Below, piece after piece: positions 35,359-45,700 of a stretch of DNA of 64,000 nucleotides. The notes under the pieces are model-generated. The model had not been told where the DNA came from. It searched no databases and was given only the letters and a program-made list of their open reading frames with translations. Numbering within the stretch: the stretch's first letter is position 1; the number at the start of each line of letters is the position of its first letter. The position numbers and the translations under genes are program-made. The DNA is from Oscillospiraceae bacterium (GTDB lineage Bacteria; Bacillota; Clostridia; Oscillospirales; Oscillospiraceae). Where the stretch lies: contig JAEEZZ010000025.1 in NCBI GenBank assembly GCA_016292255.1, forward strand, positions 1 through 64,000, given 5' to 3'.

Positions 35359-36867
35359 ATGGATCCGCAAAAGCAATATCTTGCCATTGATCTCAAATCC
35401 TTCTACGCCTCCGTGGAGTGCGTGGAGCGGGGGCTGGATCCCCTGAACACGGCGCTGGTGGTGGCGGACGAGAGCCGCACGGACAAGACCATCTGCCTGG
35501 CGGTGTCCCCCGCCCTCAAGGCCTACGGGATCCCCGGGCGGCCCCGGCTGTTCGAGGTCAAGCGCACCCTGGAGCAGGTGAACGCCCGCCGTCTTTCCGC
35601 TGCGCCGGGGCGGGCCTTCACCGGGGCCTCCGCCCTGGCGGACGAGCTGCGGGCCAACCCCGCTCTGAAGCTGGAGCCCATCATCGCCCCGCCCCGGATG
35701 GCCCGCTATATGGACGCCAGCGCGGGGATCTACCAGACCTATCTGAACTACGTGGCCCCGGAGGACGTCCACGTCTATTCCATCGACGAGGTCTTCATCG
35801 ACGTGACGGCCTACCTGCGGACCTACGGCTGCAGCGCCCGGGAGCTGGCCATGCGGATGATCCGGGACGTGCTGGCCCGGACGGGGATCACCGCCACCGC
35901 AGGCATCGGCACCAATCTCTACCTGTGCAAGATCGCCATGGACATCGTGGCAAAAAAAATGCCCCCGGACAAGGACGGGGTGCGGATCGCAGAGCTGGAC
36001 GAGCGGAGCTACCGGGAGCAGCTCTGGGAGCACCGGCCCCTGACGGATTTCTGGCGGGTGGGCCGGGGCATCGCCCGGAAGCTGGCCGCCAACGGCATCA
36101 CCACCATGGGCGACATCGCCCGCTGCTCCCTGGGCACAGACCGGGATCGCTGGAACGAGGAGCTGCTGTTCAAGCTCTTCGGCGTCAACGCGGAGTTGCT
36201 GATCGACCACGCCTGGGGCGTGGAGCCCTGCACCATGGCGGACATCAAGGCCTACCGCTCCGAGGAAAACTCCCTGTCTGTGGGCCAGGTGCTGACCCGG
36301 CCCTACCGCTTCGAGGAGGCCGGGATCATCGTCCGGGAGATGGCGGACTCCCTGGTGCTGGATCTGGTGAAAAAGGGCCTGGCCACCGATCAGATCGTGC
36401 TGTCGGTGGGCTACGACGTGGAGAACCTGGCCCCGTCGGCGGGAGCGGCGCCCTTTGCGGGCAAGGTGGAGCGGGACGGCTACGGGCGCTTCATGCCCCG
36501 GGGCGCCCACGGCTCCCAGAACCTGGGCGGCCACACCGCCTCCACCCGGCAGATCACCCAGGCCGCGGCAGCCCTCTTTGCCCGGATCGCGGATCCGGCT
36601 CTGACGGTGCGGCGGCTCACCATCGCGGCGAACCATGTGCGCCCGGAGCGGGAGCTGGAAGCGGAGCCCCGGCAGCTGAGCCTGTTCTCCGGCCAGGAGG
36701 CCGACGAGGCGCGGGAGGAAGCGGCGGCCAAGGAGCGCCGCCAACAGGAGGCCATTCTTGCCATTCGGGAGAAGTTCGGCAAAAACGCCGTCTTCAAGGG
36801 TATGGATCTCCAGGAGGCCGCTACCGCCCGGGCGCGGAATGAACAGGTAGGCGGGCACAAGGCCTGA
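35359..36867 (+). CDS. Y-family DNA polymerase (UmuC/ImpB/DinB type)
   Basis: Translesion polymerase of 502 residues. It starts YLAIDLKSFYASVECVERGLDP, with the first metal-binding aspartate. Further blocks are the catalytic block YSIDEVFIDVT near residues 138-148, TATAGIGTNLYLCKIAMDIVAKK, FWRVGRGIARKLAANGITTMGDIA (helix-hairpin-helix) and a little-finger domain. A sliding-clamp-binding motif QLSLF is visible near residue 437, followed by a charged helical tail. The start follows AAAGGAGG. It is longer than DinB (about 350) and resembles the clostridial UvrX/UmuC group. SOS control is likely, but no LexA box was identified. Confidence 0.93.
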   Translation: MDPQKQYLAIDLKSFYASVECVERGLDPLNTALVVADESRTDKTICLAVSPALKAYGIPGRPRLFEVKRTLEQVNARRLSAAPGRAFTGASALADELRANPALKLEPIIAPPRMARYMDASAGIYQTYLNYVAPEDVHVYSIDEVFIDVTAYLRTYGCSARELAMRMIRDVLARTGITATAGIGTNLYLCKIAMDIVAKKMPPDKDGVRIAELDERSYREQLWEHRPLTDFWRVGRGIARKLAANGITTMGDIARCSLGTDRDRWNEELLFKLFGVNAELLIDHAWGVEPCTMADIKAYRSEENSLSVGQVLTRPYRFEEAGIIVREMADSLVLDLVKKGLATDQIVLSVGYDVENLAPSAGAAPFAGKVERDGYGRFMPRGAHGSQNLGGHTASTRQITQAAAALFARIADPALTVRRLTIAANHVRPERELEAEPRQLSLFSGQEADEAREEAAAKERRQQEAILAIREKFGKNAVFKGMDLQEAATARARNEQVGGHKA

Positions 36868-36888
36868 GCCGACGGCTCTGGCCTTGGG

Positions 36889-36950
36889 AATGCAAAATGC
36901 ATAATGCATAATGCAAAATTAAGCTGTTCTCAAATTGCCACTTGAAGCAG
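36889..36950. repeat. Half short-tandem array (ATGCAAA/ATGCATA units)
   Basis: Runs of AATGCAAA and ATGCATA units (36889-36920) are followed by TCAAATTGCCACTTGA, a diverged version of the CAAATTGCAATTTG centre found at 4901 and 14267. No inverted right half remains. Confidence 0.65.
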
Positions 36951-36952
36951 AA

Positions 36953-36998
36953 AGAATAGGCTGTCCCGATGATTTGGGAGAGCCTATTCTTCTTTTTC
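36953..36998. terminator. Terminator after the Y-family polymerase gene
   Basis: AGAATAGGCT pairs with AGCCTATTCT (36953-36962 with 36981-36990), with an 18-nt loop and TCTTTTTC following. The right arm overlaps the 3' end of the convergent XRE gene. Confidence 0.7.
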
Positions 36999-37187
36999 AT
37001 ACCGCAGAATGTCGGAAACCTGGCAATCCAAGGCGGCACAGAGCGCATCCAGGGTTTTTGTCGTCATAGGCATTCCCTTACGGATACGGTGAATCGTATT
37101 GGCTGAAAAGCCCAGCTTATAAATCAGATGGTACTCTGTCAGTCCTTTTCGATACAGCGTTTCATAAAAAGGCCGGTAGCTGATCAA
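36984..37187 (-). CDS. Small XRE-family (Cro/C1) DNA-binding protein
   Basis: The 67-residue protein is little more than a helix-turn-helix: YRPFYETLYRKGLTEYHLIYKLGFSANTIHRIRKGMPMTTKTLDALCAALDCQVSDIL. This matches the YozG/Xre-type short regulators. The only possible start is a TTG at 37187 with a poor ribosome binding site. Base composition is lower in GC than neighbours. Targets are unknown. Confidence 0.85.
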   Translation of the reverse strand: MISYRPFYETLYRKGLTEYHLIYKLGFSANTIHRIRKGMPMTTKTLDALCAALDCQVSDILRYEKEE

Positions 37188-37303
37188 TTTGCATCACCGA
37201 GAAAAGTGTACCACATTCTCCCCCTTGACTACGCCTAATATATTGACTATAACGCAACCCTCCCTGTGATTTGCAATTGCCCATCCGCCTTTTGAGAGGG
37301 AGA

Positions 37304-37336
37304 AAACCCGCGTGCAGCATCGTTGCACGCGGGTTT
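37304..37336 (-). terminator. Terminator of rny
   Basis: A 13-bp stem AAACCCGCGTGCA/TGCACGCGGGTTT (37304-37316 with 37324-37336), with T-rich sequence following on the minus strand. Confidence 0.85.
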
Positions 37337-37343
37337 ATAATCA

Positions 37344-38891
37344 TTATTTGGCGTAATCTACGGCCTTGGTCTCGCGGATCAGGTTGATCTTGATCTGGCC
37401 GGGGTATTCCAGCTCGGCTTCGATCTTCTTGGCGATATCGTGGGCCAGCAGGATCATGTTGTCCTCGGACACGTCCTCGGGGCGAACCATGATACGAACC
37501 TCGCGGCCGGCCTGGATGGCGTAGGCCTTCTCCACGCCGGGGAAGGAACCGGTGAGCTCCTCCAGCTTCTCCAGACGGCGGACGTAGTTCTCCACGTTCT
37601 CGCGGCGGGCGCCGGGACGGGCTGCGGAAATGGCGTCGGCGGCCTGCACCAGGCAGGCGACGATGGTCTTGGCCTCCACGTCGCCGTGGTGGGCCTCGAT
37701 GGCATGGATGACCTCGGGGGATTCCTTATACTTCCGGGCCAGCTCCACGCCCAGCTGGACGTGGCTGCCCTCCATCTCGTGGTCCACGCTCTTGCCCAGG
37801 TCATGCAGCAGACCTGCGCGCTTGGCCAGGGCTACGTCCTCGCCCAGCTCGGAGGCCAGCAGGCCCGCGATGTGGGCCACCTCCATGGAGTGGTTCAGCA
37901 CGTTCTGTCCGTAGGAGGTACGGTACTTCTGGCGGCCCAGAAGCTTGATGAGCTCGGGGTGCAGGCCCTGCACGCCGGTCTCGAACACGGCGCGCTCGCC
38001 CTCCCGCTTGATGGTGGTCTCCACCTCCCGGCGGGCCTTCTCCACCATATCCTCGATGCGGGTGGGATGGATGCGGCCGTCGGCGATCAGCTTCTCCAGG
38101 GCGACCCGGGCGATCTCACGCCGGACGGGGTCGAAGGAGGAGACTGTGATGGCCTCCGGGGTATCGTCGATGATCAGATCGACGCCGGTGATGGTTTCCA
38201 GGGTGCGGATGTTGCGGCCCTCACGGCCGATGATGCGGCCCTTCATCTCGTCGTTGGGCAGGGAGACGACGGAGACGGTGGCTTCCGCCGCGTGGTCGGC
38301 GGCGCAGCGCTGGATGGCGGTGGAGATGATCTCACGGGCAAGCTGGTCGGCGTTGTCCTTGAGCTCGGCCTCAATGTCCTTGAGCTTGACGGCGGCGTCG
38401 TGACGCGCCTCCTGCTCCACGTTCTTGATGATCAGGACCTTGGCTTCCTCCTGGCTCAGGCCGGAGATCTTCTCCAGCATTTCCAGCTGGGACTTCTTGA
38501 TGAGGCTGACCTCCTCCTGCGTAGCGGCCACGGCCTGCTGACGCTTGCGGAGCTCCTCCTCCTTGCGTTCGAAGTTGTCGAGCTTCTTGTCAAGGGACTC
38601 TTCCTTCTGCTGCAAGCGGCGTTCCTGCTTGCTCAGCTCGGTGCGTCGTTCCTTGATCTCCTTTTCGTTTTCTGTACGGGTTTTATGGATTTCCTCCTTG
38701 GCCTCCAGGAGCATTTCACGTTTTTTGCTCTCGCCGGCCTTGATGGCCTCATTATACAGGCGCGTGGCTTCCTCGTCCGCGCTCTTGATTTTTACAATCG
38801 CATCCTTCTTCATTTTGCTGAACACAAGAAGGGTAGCAGCCGCGCCTATGATCAGACCCAGAATGGGCAAAATAACATGCCAAATATCCAT
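37344..38891 (-). CDS. rny: Ribonuclease Y
   Basis: Membrane-anchored endoribonuclease that starts bulk mRNA decay in Firmicutes. The 515-residue product has an N-terminal membrane helix ([19 protein letters not shown], residues about 6-24), a long charged coiled coil (about 30-190), a KH domain with [26 protein letters not shown] near 225-250, and an HD domain with [17 protein letters not shown] near 363 and IEAHHGDVE. Start 38891 follows AAAGGAGG; the longer upstream frame lacks support. Confidence 0.97.
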   Translation of the reverse strand: MDIWHVILPILGLIIGAAATLLVFSKMKKDAIVKIKSADEEATRLYNEAIKAGESKKREMLLEAKEEIHKTRTENEKEIKERRTELSKQERRLQQKEESLDKKLDNFERKEEELRKRQQAVAATQEEVSLIKKSQLEMLEKISGLSQEEAKVLIIKNVEQEARHDAAVKLKDIEAELKDNADQLAREIISTAIQRCAADHAAEATVSVVSLPNDEMKGRIIGREGRNIRTLETITGVDLIIDDTPEAITVSSFDPVRREIARVALEKLIADGRIHPTRIEDMVEKARREVETTIKREGERAVFETGVQGLHPELIKLLGRQKYRTSYGQNVLNHSMEVAHIAGLLASELGEDVALAKRAGLLHDLGKSVDHEMEGSHVQLGVELARKYKESPEVIHAIEAHHGDVEAKTIVACLVQAADAISAARPGARRENVENYVRRLEKLEELTGSFPGVEKAYAIQAGREVRIMVRPEDVSEDNMILLAHDIAKKIEAELEYPGQIKINLIRETKAVDYAK

Positions 38892-38993
38892 ATACTCCGC
38901 ACACCTCCTTTCATAATGAATTGGGTATGCCGAGAAAAAGAAATACCCGAACCGGCCCCTCAAACAGCGGTCGGGCACACTAATCCACCGGTT

Positions 38994-39022
38994 ATTTTAC
39001 CGATAAATGGAGCGCTTGTCAA
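38994..39022 (-). promoter_or_regulatory. Promoter of rny
   Basis: TTGACA (39022-39017) and TAAAAT (38999-38994) on the minus strand, 17 bp apart. Confidence 0.85.
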
Positions 39023-39041
39023 GCATAATTTTATGTCAATC

Positions 39042-39070
39042 TTGCATTTTTCGTAGATATGCAGTATAGT
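39042..39070 (+). promoter_or_regulatory. Promoter of RluA-type gene
   Basis: TTGCAT (39042-39047) and TATAGT (39065-39070), 17 bp apart, divergent from the rny promoter. Confidence 0.75.
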
Positions 39071-39101
39071 TATTTATCATAACAGAGAGGGGGGGGCGCC
39101 T

Positions 39102-39944
39102 ATGATCCTGCGCTGCACGATGACCCGGCGAACCAAGCTGCTCTCGGCGCTGCGGCGGGAGCTGCGGATCTCCGACGGGCTGGTGCGGCGGCTGAAGCCG
39201 CTGGACGTCTTTCGCGTCAATGGGGAGAGCGCCCACACCAACCGCATCCTGGAGCCCGGAGACGAGCTCTGCGTGACGATCCGCGAGGACGCGCCGGACT
39301 TCCCGGCGGAGGACGGGCCGCTGAACGTGCTCTATGAGGACGAGTGCCTCATCGCGCTGGACAAGCCCCAGGGGATCCTGGTGCACCCCAGCTTCTCCCG
39401 GCAGACCGGGACGCTGGCGAACCTGCTGCTGGGCTATTACCGCCGCACGGGGCAGCCCTGCGCGGTCCACGTGCTGACCCGGCTGGATCGGGACACCATG
39501 GGCGTGGTGATCTACGCCAAGAACGCCTGGGCCCACTGGCTGCTGATGGAGGAGCTGGACGCAGGGCGGGTCGAAAAGACCTACGAGGCCCTGACCGTGG
39601 GCGGGCCGGAGGCGGACAGCGGGCTCATCGATCTACCCATCACCCGGCGGCCGGCACCCAGCCTGCTGCGCTGCGTCAGCCCGGACGGCAAGCCCGCCCA
39701 GACGCGCTACCGTGTGCTGGAACGGGGCCCCATCTGCCGCCTGGAGCTGCAGCCCGTGACAGGCCGGACGCACCAGCTCCGGGTGCACTGTGCCCACGAG
39801 GGCTTCCCCATCCTGGGCGACCCCCAATATGGGCCGGACCCGGCGGCCTCCGGCCAGCAGCTGGTGGCCCGGCAGATCTGCCTGGATCATCCCCAGACCG
39901 GTGCGCGCCTGTGCATCGAATCGAACATACAGCTGTCCCGCTGA
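39102..39944 (+). CDS. RluA-family pseudouridine synthase
   Basis: The 280-residue product has an N-terminal S4-like RNA-binding part (LLSALRRELRISDGLVRRLKPLDVFRVNG) and a catalytic domain with DKPQGILVHP near residue 87 and the catalytic aspartate in VLTRLDRDTMGVVIYAKN near 128. It ends with VTGRTHQLRVHCAHEGFPILGDPQYG near 218. It modifies uridines in rRNA or tRNA; the exact site (RluD-like or other) cannot be told. The start follows AGAGAGGGGGG. It ends at a bidirectional terminator shared with the SLH gene. Confidence 0.93.
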   Translation: MILRCTMTRRTKLLSALRRELRISDGLVRRLKPLDVFRVNGESAHTNRILEPGDELCVTIREDAPDFPAEDGPLNVLYEDECLIALDKPQGILVHPSFSRQTGTLANLLLGYYRRTGQPCAVHVLTRLDRDTMGVVIYAKNAWAHWLLMEELDAGRVEKTYEALTVGGPEADSGLIDLPITRRPAPSLLRCVSPDGKPAQTRYRVLERGPICRLELQPVTGRTHQLRVHCAHEGFPILGDPQYGPDPAASGQQLVARQICLDHPQTGARLCIESNIQLSR

Positions 39945-39964
39945 GCCTTGCGCGGGCAAAACAA

Positions 39965-40009
39965 TTCCCCTCCTTCACCCCGATTTGCACCGGGGGAAGG
40001 AGGGGAAAA
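39965..40009. terminator. Bidirectional terminator after RluA-type gene
   Basis: TTCCCCTCCTTC with an inner CCCCG pairs with CGGGG and GAAGGAGGGGAA (39965-40007), forming a long stem with a short interior bulge, flanked by A/T runs. Confidence 0.75.
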
Positions 40010-40029
40010 GCATTCCGTGCTCTGTTGGA

Positions 40030-42471
40030 TCAGTTCATCATCGCAGCCTTGTACAGGAAGGTGATGATCTGTGCACGGGTGCAGGTGCTGTTGGAGCCGA
40101 AGAGGCCGTCGCCGATGCCCTTGGTGATACCGTTTTCTGCGGCCCAAAGGACGGCGTTGCAGAACCAATCGTTCGCGGTCACGTCGCTGAAGCTGCTTTC
40201 GGTAGAAGTGGGGGCGGGCTTGCCGTTGGCGGCCCAGAGGAAGGTCATGGCCTGGGCGCGGGTGCAGGGCTGGCCGACACCGAAGGTCCCGTCTTCCATA
40301 CCCTTGGCGATCTTATTCTCCACAGCCCACATAACAGCCTTGCAGTACCAGGCGTTGGAATCGACGTCGCTGAAGCTGCTCTCGGTAGAAGTGGGGGCGG
40401 GCTTGCCGTTGGCGGCCCAGAGGAAGGTCACGATCTGCTCACGGGTGCAGGCGTTGTCAGCACCGAAGTGGGTGTCGTCCACGCCGTTGGTGATGGCGGG
40501 CTCGTGGCCGATGGCCCACATCACGGGGTTGAAGTAGTAGTCTTCGCTGGTGACATCCACGAAACGGTCCATGGCAATAAACCGGATGCCGTTCTCTGCG
40601 GCGTAGGTCGCGGCAGCACTGTCGGAATAACCGTAAACGGTGAAGCCTTCGATCAGATAGGGAACGCCCTTGTGGCCTTCTTGATAGCCATAGCCAAAGG
40701 CCATATCGCCGATGGTGGTGACGCTGGCGGGGATTCTCACGCTGGTCATGGAAGTGCAGTTCATGAACGCCCACTCGCCGATGGTGGTGACGCCTTCGGG
40801 GATGTTCACGTTGGTCAGTGAGGAGCATCTGCTGAACGCATCGTCGCCGATGGTAGTGACGCCTTCGGGGATGTCCACGTTGGTCAGATTGATGCAGTAA
40901 TAGAACGCGGCTCTATCGATGCTGGTAAGGCTGTCGGGGAGGGTCACGTCGGTCAAGGATGTGCAGCCCAGAAATGCACCCTCGCCGATGTAAGTAACGC
41001 TGTCGGGAATGGTCACGCCGGTGAGCGCCTCACAGCCGTCAAACGCGTACGCGCAGATCTCGGTGAGGTTGTTGGGAAGGGTCACGTTGGTGACGGCCTC
41101 GCAACAGTAGAACGCAAACTCGCCGATCCTTGTCACGCCGTCTTCCAGGTTCACATCGGTGATCATGTCCGCAAAACAATTCCAGGGCGCCGGATCCATG
41201 TAGTCATAGTCTGCCATCGCGCCGTTGCCGGAGATGTTCAGCAGACCGGTTTCCATATCAAAGCTCCAGGTCAGCTCGTCGCCCGATACGCCGCAGGTGC
41301 CGGTGAAAACCGTGGTGTCAGACAGGGGAACAAAATTGAAGCCATTGTCCTTCGCATAGCGGTAGGCAGCGGAGCAGTATTCACCGCGGATGGTAAAGTC
41401 TTCGATCGGCGCATAATAATAGTATTCGTCTTCATCGCCAAAACGGTATCCAAATGCATAGGCCTCGATGGTCGTAACGCTTGCGGGGATCGTCACTTCG
41501 GTCATGGCGCAATTGAAAAACGCACATTCTTCAATGTACTTCACGCTGTCCGGGATCGTCACGTTCTTCAGCGCTTCGCAGCCAGAGAACGCACTATAGT
41601 AAATTTCGTTTACAGTGCTCGGGATGGTCACTTCGGTCAGGCTTGTGCAGTTGGAGAATGCAAACGTGTCGATGCAAGTCAGGCCCTTCGACATTCTCAC
41701 CTCGGTCAGAGCAGGGCAGTAGATGAACGCAGCTGAGGGGATCTCCGTCACACCGCTGCCAATGGTCACCTTCTGCAGAGCGGAGTTGAACTCGCACATA
41801 CTATAGCCCAATTCCGTCACGCTGTCAGGGATCACCAGCTCGGTCAGGCGGTTGCATCCGGAAAACGCATGCGGCCCAATGATCATCACGCTGTCGGGGA
41901 TCCGATAAGAAGCATCCTCTTTGCCGGCGGGATATTGGAGCAGCTCAGAGCCCTTACCGTCGAGCAGGACGCCGTCCTGGCTGAAGAAGTACTCGTTTTC
42001 GGGTGCAACACGGATGGCGGTCATTCCGTAGCAGGCGCGGAACGCGCTCTCGCAGATGGTGTCCACATTTTCGGGGATCGTGATCTCGGTGAGTGCGGCG
42101 CAGCCCCAGAACGCGCTCTGGCCGATGTTCTTCAGGCTGTTGGGAAGCGAAACGGAGCCCAGCTCTTTGCAGCCCGCGAAGATCGCGCCGCCGGTGCCGG
42201 TGATTCCCTCGTGGATCTCGGCGCTCTTTACGTACTCACTCAGTTCATCGTCATGCCAGGGAAGATCTTCGTCGGTATCCCAGTTGCTGCGGATATCGCC
42301 TTCGCCGTCGATGGTCAGAAGGCCGGTGTCGGTGTCAAGGGTCCACTTAACGTTGTCGCCGATGGAGCCGCTTAGGGTCTCCGCATGGGCGGTGATGCTT
42401 ATTTGCGGAAGCAGCGCGCAGAACAGCGCAAGGCAAAGCGCTAAAGCAGTCCATTTTTTGATCGTTTTCAT
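40030..42471 (-). CDS. Secreted BspA-type leucine-rich repeat protein with three SLH domains
   Basis: The 813-residue exported protein has a signal peptide (KTIKKWTALALCLALFCALLPQISITAHA). Two blocks follow, each opening with a GxxGDN/GDELTWSxDxETGLLxIxGxG strand motif and followed by BspA/TpLRR repeats of the form L(T/K)xVTIPxSVTxIGxxAFxxC (about residues 60-420 and 430-630). Three SLH domains lie at about 637-813 (DVTSEDYYFNPVMWAIGHEPAITNG and two TSTESSFSDVxxNxW units). It is probably displayed on the cell wall through SLH and used for adhesion; the ligand is unknown. The start at 42471 follows AAAAGGAG. Confidence 0.93.
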   Translation of the reverse strand: MKTIKKWTALALCLALFCALLPQISITAHAETLSGSIGDNVKWTLDTDTGLLTIDGEGDIRSNWDTDEDLPWHDDELSEYVKSAEIHEGITGTGGAIFAGCKELGSVSLPNSLKNIGQSAFWGCAALTEITIPENVDTICESAFRACYGMTAIRVAPENEYFFSQDGVLLDGKGSELLQYPAGKEDASYRIPDSVMIIGPHAFSGCNRLTELVIPDSVTELGYSMCEFNSALQKVTIGSGVTEIPSAAFIYCPALTEVRMSKGLTCIDTFAFSNCTSLTEVTIPSTVNEIYYSAFSGCEALKNVTIPDSVKYIEECAFFNCAMTEVTIPASVTTIEAYAFGYRFGDEDEYYYYAPIEDFTIRGEYCSAAYRYAKDNGFNFVPLSDTTVFTGTCGVSGDELTWSFDMETGLLNISGNGAMADYDYMDPAPWNCFADMITDVNLEDGVTRIGEFAFYCCEAVTNVTLPNNLTEICAYAFDGCEALTGVTIPDSVTYIGEGAFLGCTSLTDVTLPDSLTSIDRAAFYYCINLTNVDIPEGVTTIGDDAFSRCSSLTNVNIPEGVTTIGEWAFMNCTSMTSVRIPASVTTIGDMAFGYGYQEGHKGVPYLIEGFTVYGYSDSAAATYAAENGIRFIAMDRFVDVTSEDYYFNPVMWAIGHEPAITNGVDDTHFGADNACTREQIVTFLWAANGKPAPTSTESSFSDVDSNAWYCKAVMWAVENKIAKGMEDGTFGVGQPCTRAQAMTFLWAANGKPAPTSTESSFSDVTANDWFCNAVLWAAENGITKGIGDGLFGSNSTCTRAQIITFLYKAAMMN

Positions 42472-42787
42472 TTTTTCGTTCTCCTTTTCGGTTTGAAGTT
42501 CCCCCGCATCGGGGTTTCTGTCTATAAGACTCTTTTCAGGCGAAAAAGGTTTACAAATTTTGAAAAAAATATTGTGTAGCTTTTGTGAAGATATATTTCT
42601 ATAAAAAAACCGTACTCCCGCGCCGTTCGTCGGCTTCTCAGCCTGCGTCGAACGCAGCGAAAAACCCCATGACCGCCGATCGCTCGGCGGCCATGGGGTT
42701 TCGCTTGCCCGGAGCGGTTTCCCGCTCCGGGCGTTATTGGTTTTTTCTGTGAACGCGCTTGCGCGGTTCACGGAGGCATGGGAAGGA
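42472..42787. other. Intergenic region between two large SLH genes
   Basis: It holds the leader of the BspA-type gene, an AT-rich stretch (42540-42610) that probably contains its promoter (no confident -35/-10 pair), and two hairpins that end the protease gene. The element AGAGTCTTATA (minus strand) recurs as AGAGTCTTGTA in the leader of the protease gene at 52258-52268. Confidence 0.5.
42656..42732 (-). terminator. Tandem hairpins terminating the SLH protease gene
   Basis: GCCCGGAGCGG/CCGCTCCGGGC (42707-42732) is met first on the minus strand. The larger hairpin 42662-42701 (AAACCCCATG...CCATGGGGTTT with CGCCGA/TCGGCG inside) follows, then a TTTTTCGC run. Confidence 0.75.
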
Positions 42788-45700
42788 TTAGTCAGCCAGG
42801 GCGTTGCCGGTGTAGTACCGGTACAGGTACAGAACCACAGTCACACGCGGGCAGGGAGTGCTCTCAGCGAACACGCCGTCCTCGCCCTTCTCCAGGCCGT
42901 TCTCGTAAGCCCAGATCGCAGCATTCTTATACCAGGCATCATCGGGGACGTCGGTGTAAGGATTCTCGGCGGTGACTGCGGGCTTGCCCTCAGCGGCGTA
43001 GAAGAACTGCAGCATCTGCGCACGGGTGACCTCCATGTTGGGACCGAAGGTGCCATCGGGGAAGCCCTTGGTCAGGCCCTTAGACAGACCCCACATCACG
43101 TACTTGTAGAACCAGTCGCTCTCGGAAACATCGGAGAAGGTCTCGGTGGGCATCTCGAAGTCCGTGGGCTTGCCGTTCACAGCGTACAGGAAGGTCATCG
43201 CCTGGGCACGGGTCACGATCGTGGCGGGGGAGAAGTGGGTCTCATCCATGCCCTTGGCATAGCCGTGGGTGTAGGCCCATTCAATGGCCTCATGCTCAGG
43301 CGTGCCGTAGGGATACTCCTCCAGGTCGACGAAGTGGCTGATCTTGCAGTCGTGCTCGTCTTCTCTGTTGGCGTAGAACTGGATGGTGTACATATTCTCC
43401 TTGCCGGTCTGCAGGCCGTAGATGGAGAAGTAGTCCTTGCTGGAGTAGTACTCGAGGTACTGAGCCTTGTTGCTGTAGGTGACATCGGCGCTCTTGACGT
43501 AGTAGGTAGCGTCGGCGTCGGCGGCCTCAAGGATCCACAGGTTGTGATCCTCGCCCAGGCCCAGGCCAGTCTTGTTGCTCTCGTCCAGAGTAGCGGTCAG
43601 GGTGTTGCCCTCAGCGTCCTCGAACTTGACGCCTTCCTCGGTGATGCGGACAGTCCAAACGGTGTCAGCGTCGGGGTTGACGATCTTGTTGTCGGTGGGA
43701 ACAACGTCCTTGCCGGCGAGGTACTTCTCGGAGGCAACGTCAGTGGAAAGGGCCTTGTTGAAGCCGCTGTTCACGATGACGACCTCGTCGCCGTCCTTCA
43801 GCTCATGGACCAGGTTGTAGATCTTGTCTTCACCGATCTCGATCACGAGAGGATCTTCGTCGACAGCGACGTTGTCGTTGCGCTCCACAGTGGTAACGAC
43901 CACGTTGGTGTTGATGTCAGCGTCCTCGTAGGTGAACTTCAGGGTGGCCAGGACATTCTCAGCAGCGATCTCGTCAGCGGAAGCGTAGGCGAAGACGATG
44001 ACGCCGGTCTTCAGCGCGGGCTCTTCGCCCTCAGCGGGCTCAAAGATCTCGTGGTGGATGGACTTGAGGGAAACGCCGGAGACAGTGTCGACATAGGTCA
44101 GCTTGTCCGCGTCGTAGGTGACCTTGATCAGGCCGTTGGTGACAGCGACGTCCTCAGACAGCTTGATCTCCACGTTGCCGTTGGAAACAGAGGTCTCGTC
44201 AACGGGCAGCTTCAGAGGCTCAACGCTCAGGCCGGCCTTGGCAGCGTTGGTGCCGCCGACAACAGCGTTGGTGGTCTCGCCGAGCTTCTGCATCTCGACG
44301 TTGTTGTCGATGGCAGAATCCATGCGGGCGTAGCCCAGGTCGAGATCAGCCTTCAGGAAGGCGGGCGTGACAGCCTCGTAGTTCTTGGCAGGCACTTCAG
44401 CGGAATCACCCGTATCCGCCAGGCTGATGACCTTGACAGTATCAAGCCAGAACTCATAACCGTCGTAGTTCGAGTCGTGGAATGCGATGTAGACAGTCTG
44501 ACCGGCGTAATCGGAGAGATCGAACTCATAAGCGGTCCAATCGTCATCATAGCCTGTGGTCGGGTTGAGGTTGGAAAGCAGGGTCATCTCCTGAGTGTTC
44601 GTGGAGGTGCCGACATAAACATCGACGGGCTCGGGGTATTCTGCGTTCGCGTTGGTTGCGTAGAAGGAAAGCTTTGCTCCCTCCGCAGGCAAGGCAACAG
44701 CAGGCGAGATTGCCCAGTTGTCCGCCTGGTAAGCACCGACATTGTCGATGAAGGAGGCGCTCATGATGAAGTGAGTTCCATCATTCGCATGGGTGGAGTA
44801 ATCATAGTTTCCAGGATTGTTGGTGGACCAGTACCAGTTGACACTTTCCGTACCGTTGAAGGTCCAGCCATCAGCCTCGGGATCGGTCTCGAAGGACCAG
44901 CTGGCAATGGCGTTGGGATCGGGTTCGGGTTCGGGTTCGGGTTCGGGCTCTTCGATCTCGCCGAGGGAGAGCATGCTGTCGAAGGTGCCCACCAGGCCGG
45001 AGACGTTCTCAGCCTCCAGGGTGCCGATCAGGCAGACCACGTCGTCCATGTCCTCAGCGGTGAAGTCGAGGTACCACAGCTTCTTGGTGCCGTTATCAGC
45101 GATCACGATGCCCTGATCGCCCAGCTCCACGCCGCCTTCGCCGGTGAGGCCAACGGTGGTGATGAAGGCCATGGAGACCTCGCCCAACTCGAAGCTGATG
45201 CCGGTGTTGAGAATCTCGCCGTAGCTCAGTTTACCGGTCACAGGCTTGATGTCAATCTCGTAGAGAGTGCCATCAGTGGTCAGCAGATAGTAGATGTACA
45301 CGTCGTCGCTGCCGTCCTTAGCGGTACCCGCGAAGCAGATGCCAGACATGTTGGGGAACAGCGAGCTCAGATTCCAGCCGGAGTAGTCGGGCATAACCAG
45401 CCAGCCGACATTGGTGGTGAACAGGAACTTGTGGTTATCCACAACGCCTGCGTCATCGGTGAACATCGGGAAGTTGGCCACGTCCAGTGCAGGATACTGG
45501 CTGTAGAAGCTGTCGACGCCGTTCCAGATATCGGTGGTCTCGAAGGTCTCGGCATCCAGGATGCTGAAGTTGGTGCCCATGCCGGCGAGGTAGACGTCGC
45601 CGCCACGGCCGCCGGAGGTCACGTCGCCGGGAGCCTCAACACCGTTTCTGGAAGCGGTGGCGTCGGCCAGGCTGATCTTGGTGAAGCGGGTGCCGCGCTC

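Noticed and set aside
37162-37344. A 60-codon minus-strand frame beside the XRE gene
   Set aside because: It overlaps the rny terminator and the XRE gene, has no domain and is poorly supported.
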